Notes under the pieces: generated by a model | Seen by the model: only the letters and a program-made list of their open reading frames with translations | Told to the model about the DNA's origin: nothing | The model's database searches: none | Translations under genes and position numbers: made by a program | DNA from: Pyrrhosoma nymphula | Taxonomy: Eukaryota > Arthropoda > Insecta > Odonata > Coenagrionidae | Direction: 5' to 3' | Length of the DNA: 64,000 bases | Assembly (NCBI GenBank): GCA_963573305.1 | Contig: OY754327.1 | Span: forward strand, 182,040,386 to 182,104,385 | Part shown: positions 1-13,400 of the stretch, piece by piece | How the letters are laid out: every line of letters begins with the position of its first letter | Position numbering within the stretch: the stretch's first letter is position 1

Positions 1-925
1 TTTTTTTAATGTACGTTTGGAATGTTACCGGAAAATGTCCCAAGCCTCGGCCTTAGACGAAAATCCCTTATGGAACTAAATTGCGAGGACTAATGAAAAC
101 ATCATCTATTAAGCCGAGTTCTTGAATGTTATTTCAATTTGCTAAAATAATGAATTAGGTTTATCATAATATCCCATCCTGTATTTTTCTGTATATCACA
201 TGTTGCACATATACCTTTATTTCCGTATTATCTAAGCCTTAAAAGAACCATCGCGTTCTATTCTTTTATGCCTGTTGGCACTTTTCTTACAGACTCGTGG
301 GCAGGTTAGGTAAGTTGTTTGTGTCTAAAGGGGTAAGGGAATATTCAAAGCGATTACTATTTATTTATGTTTAAATTGATAATGAAGAACGCCCAAAATC
401 TTTCTTCGAGAACTCCAAAAAAGTTACCTGTTAATATTGCGTAGCGTAGAAACAGATTGGAAGCAAGGTAGGATATGCTTCAGGAGAAGCAATTGATTGC
501 ATTTGAATCATCTTAAATTGATGAAGTAATATTAGGGAAATAATTCTTATGGCAATTGAAACTGTTCAAAAAATAATTTTAACCAATGAGTACCTACTCG
601 TTTTTATATCGAAATTGTGTCTCATAAGTTACTAAGATTGGTCAATTTTGCGACTTCTTTTTGTGAACTTTCTACGGTTCTCTCTGCAATTCTGTGAATG
701 AAATATCCATAGGTATTTTTCGATTTTTTTCTTCCGTACAAAGTACATGTAATGTTAGTTTTTTTGCCCATTTCTGTGCTTGGTGGGTCTTCATGAAAAC
801 CTTTTGTAATTAAAATTTAATTGGAAATATTTGTTCGCCTTCTACATGCTGTTCGAAATAAAATTCTGAATGTCCTCTGCGACAATCACACACAATCACT
901 TCACATGTGAGAATTTACTTAAGAT

Positions 926-1088
926 CAGGCACGTAGCCCGGGGGGGGGGGGGTCTGGCTTCGGGGGGGTTTCAGCCCCCCCGAAATTTTTTCCCGGACTG
1001 CCTTTCGCCAAGGGGCAAAAAAGCCTCATGCTCTAAGCTAGACAGCCCCCCCCCTCCCCCCCGAAGCAAATCTCTGGCTACATGCCTG
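926..1088. mobile_element. hAT-like MITE with G-runs and 13-bp inverted ends
   Basis: The ends are inverted repeats, CAGGCACGTAGCC on the left and GGCTACATGCCTG on the right, with one mismatch. They are flanked by CTTAAGAT (918-925) and CTTCAGAT (1089-1096), an 8-bp target duplication with one mismatch, as hAT elements leave. The inside is a run of about 13 G, then a C-run/G-run hairpin and a C-rich stretch with no coding potential. The open frames crossing it come from the homopolymer runs. Confidence 0.65.
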
Positions 1089-2013
1089 CTTCAGATGATA
1101 CCATCTGGTTTTCATTGGCGGTACTTGAGGGATCATAGCGTCCTCTGGGCAACCTACCTTGCAACCCCTAACGATTTCAATTTCCATTGTTCCAACGCAA
1201 TGCCAAATGTGGTCTTCCCCCGGAGTAAGTATCCAGATGCAGCCTGAGCCACGAAATCGATTCATTGTTTGCGGTCAGTGTGCATGTACGTTAGCGGAAG
1301 GCGAACTCCTATGTGTATTCTACGCACTTCGATCAAGTTTTGCATCTGTTAGTGGTGGATGGTTTCTTTTCATTGTTTTTACCCCGGGCATTTTTCGAAG
1401 TTCGTCTCTTTTTTTTGCCTTTAAATACTCTTTTTTGGAGTTCTCGAAAGGTGCCTACTCCTAGTTCTTAGTTTGATATAGTGTGGTTATATTTCTTGTT
1501 GAATCGCTCATAGTATACATTATGTGGGGGTGGATTACTCTTTCGCTGCAAGTAGCTTGCATGTGGGCTGTTGCCTGCGCCGTGAATAGTGGCTTGTGCA
1601 CATACGTATATCTGTATATATGTGCACATTAGTGTTTATTACGCCATGGTCGCATGTGAATCGTAAGGCTAGCAATTTGGTTGGTCGGGTGGCTGATGGG
1701 TTTGGGTTTCGGTTATCGAGGTATGGAATGCTTGCATGCCAATACCTTGAGTCCATGCTGATGGTGTATTCATTTCTCTCTCTTTATCTCCCGTTCCTTG
1801 CATATCCGACCGCATGATGCTACCTCCGAAAGGGACCGAGTCCTGCTTTTAGCCTAGTAAGTATGAAAAACAGTCCTGGCGTTATTATTATGCAATGGTG
1901 TAAGTAAGAGCAAAAACCACTGTACATTAGTGTGCTCGACAGTTTGCACTGCTCGAGTAATGTGGGTTGATAGTGTCTGTGTGAAATGGGGTCGCTCCTG
2001 GGACGACGAGAGG

Positions 2014-2243
2014 TGTACCGTGGCGGGTTCGCCTAGTCTCGCAAATTACTGACGTATACCAAGAAAAAAAGACGATAAACCTAGAAATGTGTTTTCAATG
2101 TCGTAGAGGTCAAGTTATGAGGGATGCTGTACCGTGGCGGGTTCGCCAAGTCTCGCAAATTACTGACGTATACCAAGAAAAAAAAATACGATAAACCTAG
2201 AAATGTGTTTTCAATGTCGTCGAGGTCAAGTTATGAGGGATGC
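2014..2243. repeat. Tandem duplication, two units of about 115 bp
   Basis: Unit 1 (2014-2127) and unit 2 (2128-2243) both start TGTACCGTGGCGGGTTCGCC and end GTTATGAGGGATGC. They differ by a few substitutions and by the length and sequence around one A-run. Neither unit has a long reading frame. Confidence 0.9.
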
Positions 2244-2892
2244 CTCGACATGCTTTGATATGCACGTCAAACCTCTTACAACTGGAACACACGTTCGGCC
2301 CTGAATGGCTATACTGCTCTTTGATTGGCATTCGGAATGTCTGAAACGCTGCTAAAATATTTTATGTGGTTAACGTTGAAGTGGACGTTTTTGCCCTGGT
2401 ATTTAGTTTGTGGTGGCTTCTTTACTCTTGCACAGCACTATTCTTTATGAATCTTATTTAGCTCTCTTGTAGTTTTAAATTGTTTAATGTAGAATTTATT
2501 TAGTACCTTAAGTGATGCACACATTCTAATATTTGAATAATTGTGCTTGCTACAAATATTTTAATATACATACATTTTGGTACCCTTCCATATCGTCGAA
2601 AATTAGCGTCTTAATTGCCGGTTCTGTTTTACTAGTATAACTATTTAATAAGGACGTTTTATATTTAATCAAACTATAAAAAGGTACTCTCTGAATATTG
2701 AATAACGGACGTCACTGATGCTATTTTATTCTCGTTGTTACTTTATCCTGACATTAATTTTGTTATGTATGTTAAAATTTTGTGTTGTATGTATGTACTT
2801 TTTATTTCGCCTCTCCTTGCTCTCAATGATATGCTCTCGGAGAATTAATTTCATATTCCATTAAGGATTCTCGTAGCGGTGATGATTCCAAC

Positions 2893-2951
2893 CATGGTAC
2901 TACTAACTAGTATTTATTTACTAATTTATTTAGTAATTTAGTAGTACCATG
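2893..2951. mobile_element. 59-bp palindromic insertion with 8-bp target duplication
   Basis: The insert starts CATGGTACTACTAA and ends TTAGTAGTACCATG, a perfect 14-bp inverted repeat. The direct repeat ATTCCAAC flanks it on both sides (2885-2892 and 2952-2959). A second, inner inverted repeat (TTACTAA/TTAGTAA) fills much of the middle. The CATGG ends and 8-bp duplication match the larger element at 40857-41265. Confidence 0.6.
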
Positions 2952-5385
2952 ATTCCAACTGACTTGTTTTTAACTTTTTGCAACATCCTGAGTTGTGCCT
3001 CGAGAAGCGCTTTCTCCTTTAATTCGGTTTTATACTATGTTATTTGGCTTCGTTTAATTTATTTAAAATCTTGCAGGATATTTAAATGCTTAGTGGACTT
3101 CTAAATCTTACAGGATTCGTAAATGCGTGCGGATTTAGCATTTACTTATTTATTGTTGGAAAATGACGTGAGCTCGAGATAACGTGCCAGTAGTCCGAAC
3201 CCGTCGTCGTCGATGCATGAATAGAATATGCCTTTCAACGCATTAATATGAATGATGATTTTGGTATGAACATAGTGGAAATATAAGAAAGATCTTCGGG
3301 TATTCTACCGCGAGCGTCCATATTTTAGGGACAACAGTTTGAGACCAGATCTTTCTAATTAAATACTCCGCGAAAGCCTTCATAAGGATAGTGGAAATAT
3401 TTTTGTTACATGTCGGTGGTACTTGGCATTTTTATTTCCTCGCACTAATTTCATTTTCTAAATGACACTAATACATGCCTTGGTGCCTTTTCATATTTTC
3501 ACATGGATTTCCCTATTTGAGTTTCGGATTTTATTGCCCTTGAAAAGAACGTCATTGGAAAAGGCAGGTAACGTTTCACATATTCGTAGTTGTTGGTGTC
3601 GTATGTACATCGACCCGTTTGCATTTATGTATTCAATAAATATCAAAAGATGGCATCCTTCTTGAAGTATTTTTGTACCTTACAACCTTTTTTGTACAGT
3701 TTTCATTCTATGAATAATCGTATTTTGTTTATTTTTTGCGTTAATCGTATCTTATTACTTTACTTAATTGAGTGCTGTTAACATTTGAGTTGATCAATAT
3801 ATCTCAGCGGACGCGATGTAATTGTAATGTCATTTTGTCGATTTAAGTTTTAATTTTGCAAAAAAAATCTTTCCACGTGGAACATTTTAAGTGAAGGCGA
3901 TCGTTGTTCGCACTTCCCCGCGACCTCTTTGTGGGTGTTTTAAAATCCAATTAATTGGTGTTCAGGATACATTCAGCTTAACGAACTGGGGCGTAATTAA
4001 TGAAATGCTGGTCATTTTAATCTTTAGTCATATCCAGTAGACGTCAGTGCAGGACTGCGTGCATCCAAGAATTTCAAGGAAATGAGTGAAAATGCGCCTC
4101 AATGCCTTTCATCGGATAAATCATTAAGACTTAATGAAAACTTTTAGTAGTCTAACTTAATTTGTAATTATTTTTTTACAATTAGTCATCGGATATAAAT
4201 GTGCATTATTAAAATTCTTCTGAAGTACTTGTTGAGAAAAAGTTCTTAGCAAAAGTTTTCCTATGGACGAAGGTAAGATTTGCTCGCTCTGATTTATCAT
4301 GACGGCTGATAAGCTTAATGTGAAGAGGTCGTTCATGGTGCATTTCTTCCTATGGAGACCCTCCTTTTGATGGACAATGGAGTGTGCTAATTTTGAAGAA
4401 AAAAGTATTCAGGATCGCTGAACTGAAGCGCCAGGTGCTGACAATGAGATCTGAGGTGCCTGTTTATTAATTTATAAAAATATAAAATATTTCATCTTCG
4501 AAAGTGTTCATCGTGCTAATCGTCAATCGTTCATCTTCAAAAGTGTTCAAAAAAAGTTCATCCGGGAAATTGTGAAAAATCAGGAATGTGGCTGTCGTTT
4601 AGAACCCAGTCCCCCGATCGATTTAAGTGAGATGGCTTTAATTTACGCTCGTTGGAGCGTGAAGGAGTATGAGGAACAATTGTTGTGCAACTCTACCTGA
4701 ACTCTGTAGCCTAGAAGATGGAAGTTGAAATATCCTATTTTTGTGTTCAGAATATTCTCTATTCTCATAGAGTTATGCTGCAGTGGCATGAAAAAGATTT
4801 TCCCACCAACCGTTTGCTTTATTACTTCGTTCTCTTGTTTCCTCCCACTGGAAAGATTTTGACAGCAGGAAAAACGACATCGCCTTGGCAGGCTATCAGT
4901 AAATGCTATTACCGGCTGCGATAACGCGTCCAATCCGGATAATTTCTCCACAGTGAAAGGCAAATAACATTTAACTGGAAAACATTACGTGAGTTCTTAG
5001 TAGATCCTCCATTTTTTTCGTTCTCTGGATATCTTTGTAATGATTTCATCAACTTTGTGTCTGAAATCGATCAGGATGTACTTTGTCGTTAAATTGTAAA
5101 TTGTTATTGGCAGTTGGCTTTCGTGCATACGAAGTACGACTGTAGCCTAGTTCCTTAAATTTGTTGTTTTTACATTTTTCGGTGCAGAAGGACATCAGGC
5201 TGCTAAGTTTTAGATTCCCTTATTTTTTAGCTGGTGTATCTACGACAAAAAACTTTGAGGAGGGCCCTCAACGTCGTGAATTTACTTGTTAAAGAAACAA
5301 TTTGGCCCGAAGTAGATTGTGAAAGCTGTAAAACGAACTTTTGGTAGTAAATAAGTTACCCACAAGGTCGCCTGACCAATGGGAG

Positions 5386-5412
5386 AAACCACACACGGAC
5401 ACGGTGTGGTTT
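5386..5412. repeat. Small hairpin
   Basis: AAACCACAC and GTGTGGTTT form 9-bp arms around a 9-base loop. No function is suggested by the surroundings. Confidence 0.5.
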
Positions 5413-8400
5413 TATTAAAATATCCCTTATGATTTCTTAAGTTCATTCATTTCATTTCGGCGTGTTGTAGTGAAGCAGTTGTTTATGCGCTAATTTACTC
5501 CACGTTATCTACGCATTTCATTGCATGATATAGATTATACGTCATTTTTACTGAAGTGCGTATTATAATTTAGTTAGTAATTTTATGAATATGAATGGTG
5601 ATGTGATAGAGAGAGTCGGCTGAAAAAGAAAGCAAAAGCGTTGTGCAGGGCGTCGGGTATGGATATTGGAGTAATAATGGTCGTGTTCGTGGCGGCAGAT
5701 GTGCATTGTAACAGGCAGAGTATGAAATCTGTTTTTGCCTGCCTTTCTTTAAATCTCTTTTTAATGGGCTTTAGCGTAATTGAGGGAAATGAAAGCATCC
5801 ATACTCTCGTAGATATCCGGTCTCTTGCTCTGTATGGTATGTATTCAATTCAGAATAGACGAAAAAATATCCGGTTTATACGGAGGAAACGGGACTTTCT
5901 TCTACCTATTAACGGAAACCCTGTTTCATGTCATTATCGGGACGTTTCTTTGCATTACTTCTCAATACGGGTATTTTAGTCTAAGGAGTAGTATACTGGT
6001 CGAGTAGTGCACTGCATCAAGCTTGAGGTCAAAAGCCATTGCGACTACTGACCTACTCGTTCTCAGTTGGCCGATGACCTTGGCCATCACTCCCATTGCC
6101 TCTCGTGGGCCCTCCCCATTTCCTGTCCGTGGGAGTGTTGACGATTCTCCCTCTTTATTCTTCCCCTCTGCTCTTCCTTACTCCCATTCCGTCTCCTCTC
6201 TCCTGGGAGCGCTCCATTAACCCCTTACTCCCCCGGTCCCCGGAAAGTCCGATGCCTCCCCTCCCCTCCTCTACATTCCCGCTCTGCCTCCACCGTTTCG
6301 CATGGCGAGTAGCGTGAGTGAAGGAGTGGAATCGTTCCTGTGGTTCAAATAACCGGCAACTCAGCGCATCAAGTGCCCGGTTTCGATGCTCAGCATTGGA
6401 TGGTAGAATTTTTCATTGACCTTACACCCCTTTCTTGATAGTAGTGCGTAAGGAATGGGAAGCGCGGAGGTTTAATTCTTTAATCAGCCCATTTATTTCC
6501 GTTCGAAATAATGTAGTTTATTCATTGAATACGTCACGTTTAAGCTTTTTTGTTGGTCAATTGTTCCTCTTCTCTTAGCCACGTTACTTTCAAGGTATAT
6601 GGCAGGTAAATTGTCAATGTTATAAGTACTGCAGAATTAAGAAAATGAGTCAGCATATATAGCGGTGACTGATAGTGGCCATCTGATGATGTAATGATGA
6701 AATCCATACCTCTGTTGCCTGTGGTATTGTTCAAATGAAATGATTAGGCTCACAAATTCACAAACTGCCATTTACAGACTACTTAGTCAATGATAGATAC
6801 TTTATTTATTTAAAATCTGAATAAAATGATGACCCTTTATGCCTCAACTTATTTGCAAAAAATATTTAATTCCTTCGTCATTAAAATTCAAAGAGAATAT
6901 TGTTGATATTTGTGCTATGCTATTGCCCTTTTATACCTTGTCGCAGCTCCTCTCATTTCTGGTTTTCATATAAAAACATGGTTATTATTACCAAATTCGT
7001 GAAACTTAATCAGAACTCAACCAGTTAACCTTTTTCCTCCATGGTAAAAAGCAGTATTTTTTTCTTCAGTGATTCTTGAGCTTGCACTTCTTTACAGTAT
7101 TCCTGTCTTAATTCAGAAGTTGCACTTCCAGTGTCTCTAGGCTGGAACTCTGATGCATGCTGCCTCCTTGTTGTCTTCTCATATTTGTCATCCCACTCAT
7201 CACTTGAATCATGCTTCTCCTCTTTGACTTTGTCCCTCCCCTCCAAAACCAGTTGCCTCTTAATTGGATGCCACTCACACTCCACTTTTCCTTGACCCCT
7301 ACCACCTCTCTAATTCATTCATGCTTTTTCACTTTTTACAGTTACTTGCAAAATTATGATTCCTTTGATCCAAATTTCTATTCATTAGAAATGATTTTGC
7401 TTAAAGTCGAATGAAACGGTGAAAAAAGGAATTTAAGCCATGAGAATGGCCAAGCTAGTAATGCTTTGAAGGTCACGAATGAGGAGAGACTGTGTATCAC
7501 TCCCTTGCCCTTTTCTATCCTCAATTGTGGGCATTGTGCATTATCATTGAGAAAATGACCATCTTACAAAAGGCATAGTGAAGTACGTGACCCTTAAGCT
7601 AGTATCGTTCATGGAGAGCACGTTAATGCCCACAAATTCCTCATTCCATTCTCAAGTACTCAGCTGGACAGATGAGTGATCATCTCGGAATCCAATGTGT
7701 TACACAGGCTTGCAATGAAAGTCCCTTTTGCAGATGTTGTATATTATAAAGTTATAAAATTTTGTACCAAGCAAAGATAAGATACATTCAACTATGCACT
7801 GGAATGTTTCAGCTTTAAAGATGTCTTAGGTGAAGCATGTGGATATTAAACTTTAAACATTGATTGATGAAATATTTTGGCTCCCTGGAAAAATTTTGCA
7901 TCCTTGTAAGGTGGAAGAGTGTTCATGTAGGTGTCAAAATTTGTAGCATGTTTATCTTAGTTTATAGATGGTTTTCCCCCTGGGAAATATCTTTATTCAT
8001 GATATGTATGAACGAGTCAGGAGCATGGTAATCAGTTAAATACTGGTGCTTAAATTTTTATTACAAACCTGTATGGTGTTAAAGGTGTTATGAGAGATGG
8101 TGTAGGTATGTACTTCATTGCTGATGTATCGGTAATTCTGCTTGCTAATTTATACCACCATTATTCAGTTGCTCTTTGATTCTAAATTACTGAGTGAATC
8201 ATATGGCATCCAAATTTGGTGAACATTTATACTTAGATTATGTACAGTACCAATGCATTGTGATTGAGTTATTGAGGTAAGAAGTAGTTAAAGGAGATGA
8301 GTCAATTCAGTTTTAATGGCCAATAGTTGGGTCTTGAATGAATTTTCTATTGTTGATCTGAACATAAGTAACATTTCTATACAGTAAGTAGGTTTTTATT

Positions 8401-10333
8401 ATTACCAATCGATGAATATTTTTCAGAATGAAATAAATTATTCATCTAAAGCCAGAATATTTGTTTTTAACGATTGCCAATAATATCAGTCATGAAATCT
8501 TCCCAAAATTAAAATAATTATCCGATGTATGATGTTTTAAAATATTTTATGTAATTTTTTAGGCAGTGTGTGTATAGGGTCATAGCTCAAAACTTTTATA
8601 GTTATGCAAATCGTTTGCAAAAATCTCTTTACTGCCATGCTATTATCATAGTCTCTGAGGTTTTACACTCAACTTGTAAATTTCCATACTCATGAAAAAG
8701 GGGAACATAAAAATTAAGATTCCGGTAAATTTTTCAGGTTTAAAGTAGACCATGTACTTAAGTGATTCCAATAATTCTTTGTGAATTTTTAAAAATATTT
8801 TGCGATTAATATTCTTGAAATGAATATTTGCACTGTACATGGTACAGTACTGTGCATTCACCAAGTATGCCCCAGTTCAGTTTTGGTTGTAATCGACGTG
8901 ATCTCACTCAGTTTTTCCTTAAAATGTGAACTACGTTTAATATCTTGAGAGAACCATTAAATCTCCTTCCAATTTGCCCCTCAGTTTAAGTTGTATTCTC
9001 TTTTTAATCAATTTGGAAATTAATGAAACAATCCATATTTTAAACATTAAATAGATCAGTCTGATCCTTATTAGTTGACTCTCTACTGTAGGAATGCGGT
9101 ATAATTTTTTGTTATAGCGTTTTCCATAAGATGAGTATGTCAAAAATCATCATGCATTAGCCAAAAAATTTGGCACATTTTTGGATACGCCCTTCTCTGT
9201 CACTGTCTTTTTGCTTGTCTCATCATTGCAGAACTGGTAATGGGCAACTGATTGTCTAGAATTCCTCAAAAATTCCCTTGGAGTATTGCTGCCATAGATG
9301 ATGGCTTGATTATCAACCTTCGTTGCCAGTTGTGAAATGATTTGTGATATTAATTTTTATGGTGACTCTGTGAACTTTATCACTTTATCATTTGGTAATG
9401 TATTTTTCAAAGCATATCCCAACTTCCATGGATAGAGTGCCACTAATTTCCATCACCCAGATGAAGCTTGATTCATATGACCTCAAGCAGTGCTCCATTG
9501 ATTTTATTGAATTGGTGCCTCTGTAACGGTACCCTTCTTACCTGAGGCAAAAGGCCTTTAGGGTTGGAACTGTTTGCCTACAATACTGAATGGGTCAGGT
9601 CTTTCCATCCATCGGTTACGTTTCAAGATGATAGTTATTAATGTAATTGCTAGAAATTTAGATGATCTGTAAAATTTACCATTTCATTGGGTGCACAACA
9701 ATTTTTCTTCGCTGGCTACTACCAGATCGTTAATGTCTTGTAGTTCCACTGGCAGTAATAGACCCCAAATTTCAAATATATGCACATAAGCTATCTTTGA
9801 ACGCACAAGTCTGGTGATGGATCACGTAGTGGGCAACTATGCATCTTGGGTTCTCAAATAGATTAGAATCCGAGCACATTCAATCATTAGATTGGCACAT
9901 ATTCTCTACTATTTGTGAATTTTCCTCACTATAATAATTTCAAAAGATTTTTATATTTTAATAATGTTTTTAATAAGTTTTTGGTCTGAATTATTAAATG
10001 GTTATTTTTATTTTAATATTTTAATAACATATCTTTTAAATGTTTACCATGATTTGCTTTTCGTGATATTACATTTGTTTAAATCCATCTTGCCCTTTAT
10101 ATTGGTTTGTTGTTCAAATTCTTTTTGTGAAATTTTCCTTGGAAATATAAATACATAACTGAATTCACAAAGTCACCAAATTCACTTCTCTCATTCCTTT
10201 CATGCTTTCAAAGATGGGTCTCACATTTGCGGTATGTATCCACAAATGGAAAATTTTTAATTTAATTTTCAAGAAGTATTCTTCGCCCATCTATTATCTT
10301 TCACTTCTTTAATGAATGATTTCAACTTTCCAG

Positions 10334-10426
10334 GGTGAGTTGGAGCAACAGTTACTGCAAGCCAACCCCATTCTAGAGGCATTTGGAAATGCCAAAACTG
10401 TGAAGAATGACAACTCATCTAGATTT
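10334..10426 (+). CDS. zip: Myosin exon 1 of window: motor, up to switch I
   Basis: This exon encodes 31 residues starting GELEQQLLQANPILEAFGNA and ending NDNSSRF, the first part of switch I. It is preceded by TTTCCAG and followed by GTGAGT, phase 0 at both ends. The next intron is 348 bp and looks empty. Confidence 0.95.
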
Positions 10427-13400
10427 GTGAGTGCAGCAATGAATTTCTTGTTTAATAATTTCTTGTAAAATGTTTGATTATTTCTAATTATTATTGTTTA
10501 TATTATTCATATGCTAGTGATAATCATCTGCACTAGATTGTTTGTTGTATGTGTTTCAATCTATTCTGTCTATCATGAGATGCCCAATCATTGGATGTGG
10601 CATGCTTACGCTAGTAATGAAGTGTTCATTAAGTGATGAGTTCTCAGAATTAATTAATTAATTTTTCAATCTACTTTGATAGATGGAAGTCTCTCTAATT
10701 TTAAAAAACTCTTGCACTACACCATATTTATCATTGACTCATAGCTGATTGTATATGCATGATTTCCATTGCAGGGAAAGTTCATAAGAATTAATTTTGA
10801 TGCATCTGGGTATATTGCTGGTGCCAACATTGAAACATACCTCTTGGAAAAATCTAGAGCAATACGACAAGCCAAAGATGAAAGAACTTTTCACATTTTC
10901 TATCAATTTCTTTCGGGTGCTTCCCCTGAACAGAAGAGTGAGTTTGTAATATCTATTAAGTCTCATTACTTATATTTAATACCCATGGCTACCTTTGTGT
11001 ATTTTCTCATCACTGTCAGGTAAAAATGTAAATGCATGTTTAGAATGCTGCTTGAAAGACTTGCTTTTTCTATGAATTTTGGCTGTTCTTACAGTCAGAA
11101 TTGGGAAAACCTATGTATCAAAGAGCTGTTTTCTCCTTGGGTTGTGAATATTCTCAGTATCTGCCACATCTCAGCTTCCCTTCTCTCATATTGAACTGAT
11201 TTGAAAATTTTCAGAGGAATTCATCCTGGAAGATCCTAAGCTCTATGGTTTCCTTACCAATGGTAACCTCCCTGTCCCAGGTGTGGATGATGTGGCAGAA
11301 TACCATAGCACATGCAAAGCAATGAGCATAATGGGTATGACCCTAGAGGACTTATCAGGTTAGTGTAGCTTTAAAAACTTCATTGGTGTGTTTGGAGGAT
11401 ATTAATAGAGACTTGGGAAAAGTTGGTACAGAGACTCAGATCAACAGAAAGTTACTGTTATGATGCTTTCAACTAACTTGTTCACTGTAATTTTTGGCAA
11501 GTCTCAATAAAATGATTAACTATGTAAGATGTTAATGCAAATGCCATGTGAGGTCTGAAATGGAAAAATGGTTGCCTTGTCAGTGTCTGATTACTGACGC
11601 ATATTAAGACACTATTTGGAGTTGTGCAGTTTTCTCAGAAAGACCAACATTTTCTAGAATCAGCAGTATAAAATTTATGAAAACTCAATCTCAAAACCTT
11701 ATTTTCAAATGTTATGACATACATCTATCAAGGCTATAATATAAAATTCTGTCATTGTTTAGGATTATCAGATTTCAGTTTTGATTATTTGTTTTGATAA
11801 TTTTCATTTCCCCTATTTTACGCTTTCCTTGAATTTGCACTTATTTTACTTTGCCCCTTCACAATTGTAAAATATAGGTTTTGCTTTACTTTTTGGAGAC
11901 ATTCGTGATTAGTATTGCCGAATGTGTTTGCCCTGAAGACACTGACTCTTTTTTTGCATTAGCATTGTGCTTGAATATACTTGAGCATTGTGCTTGATGG
12001 TCGCAGATCCATGGGGTCAGTGCGAGTCTTTTCTCTTTATTTGGGTCTTCATTTTACTGTTGTATTTAGTCATGATTTCTTCTGGTTATCCATTAAAAAT
12101 TTTTTCACTATTCAGGGTTGCTACAGACCTTTAAAACCTGGAAAAGTCAGGGAAAATGAGAACTTACTGGGAAATTTGCTTTACCAACTCAAAACCTGTT
12201 TATTTTCATTAAGTGAGCAGTACCATTTTAGGCACTTTCTGTGTATGCGTTGGCTTATTGCTTTTAGTACCTTGCCTAAATGAGGCACTGGAGCTCTTAT
12301 TTGGTCTTTGTCAATTAGTGAAATGCACCTGAAATTAAATTTCAGGTCCTATTTTTTACTCATGCTGAGGATGATGAAATATTTGTTTCTCCTCAGATTG
12401 TGTATGTGCAGGTAATTCCTTGCTAGCCACTCCCAAGTGATAATTCAGCATGATTCAGTAAAATCAAAAGGGAATGAACAACAGAATCTCTGGTCCATTG
12501 ACTGCCGTATTTCCCTTTTTGTGGGAGTATTAGGACTCAAATGTCTGAGGAAACATCATTTTATCTTCGAAAGCCATACCTCACATAGTTATGGAATTTT
12601 TTCTTTGCCTGTCTTCATTAGATACTTTTATTTTAAAATATGCCGTATTAGGTTGTCCCTCCTTTTCTTTTGAGTTCTTAAGAGAATTCAATAATTTCCT
12701 ACTCTTCTCAGTGTCTCTTCATTATTCGATGGAGCAATCCACTTGTAAGTCCAATTGTATATCTTTCCTCGCATAAATTCCTCAGGGATAATTTTTTAAA
12801 TATACCGTATAAACGCGTGTAAGAGGCGCACCCGTGTAAGAGGAGCACCCCTCTTTTTATGCGTCGAAGTTGAAGAAAAAATTTTGAGTTTTTTTTTTCT
12901 TCTATTGCAAGGTTTTTCGGGCCTAACTGCGAACTTTCGGCCATTTTCAAAGACTTCTTGCTCGCTTGCGATATTCTCTTATTATTTACACGGCTTTTTT
13001 CATAGGCATATATAGACCCCGGAGGTAAGTATTCACTTGGATCCGAGGTTTCCGCGGCGTTTCTCCGTATTGGTAACGGCCCGAACGCCGCGTCACCCTT
13101 TATGCCACTATTTACCGAGTGCAAATGACTCATGCACAGAGAAAAGACAACTGGTTTTCCCCCGCAGGTAATGCTTGTAGTAGACTCCCTCGCGCGCCTT
13201 ACGGATAGCCCTCTGACTGGGCAACAGCGCGGGCCTCTCCCTTTCTCTTCCGTGCATGCTCCTGGCAGTTGAACGCGCTCTTTTTCCAAAATAAATGTTA
13301 ATCGATATTGATTAACCAACGAATTCCTTTAATATTTTATAAGTGGAGTCATGATGATGAACTCGAGAGCTTGAAGAAGGTCTAAACGGCGGTTTTCAGG

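Larger units (their letters stand above)
1..10333 (+). other. Intron (3' part) upstream of the first visible myosin exon
   Basis: No exon is recognisable here. In particular there is no P-loop (GESGAGKT) coding segment, which must precede exon 1, so the intron is longer than 10 kb or the missing exons are outside the window. It holds a poly-G hAT-like MITE (926-1088), a 115-bp tandem duplication (2014-2243) and a 59-bp palindromic insertion (2893-2951). A pyrimidine-rich, CpG-containing stretch lies at 6030-6330. The first ~6.5 kb look richer in CG dinucleotides than the rest. 3000-6000 and 7500-10300 show nothing I can name. Confidence 0.75.

Noticed and set aside
870..1265. Open frames of 75-125 codons on both strands
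   Set aside because: They arise from G- and C-runs of the MITE and have no domain; runs of Gly/Pro are typical of such artefacts.
12708..13319. 203-codon minus-strand frame
   Set aside because: It extends past the left end of the element at 12803 and shows no transposase or other domain; the region is GC-rich, where long chance frames are common.
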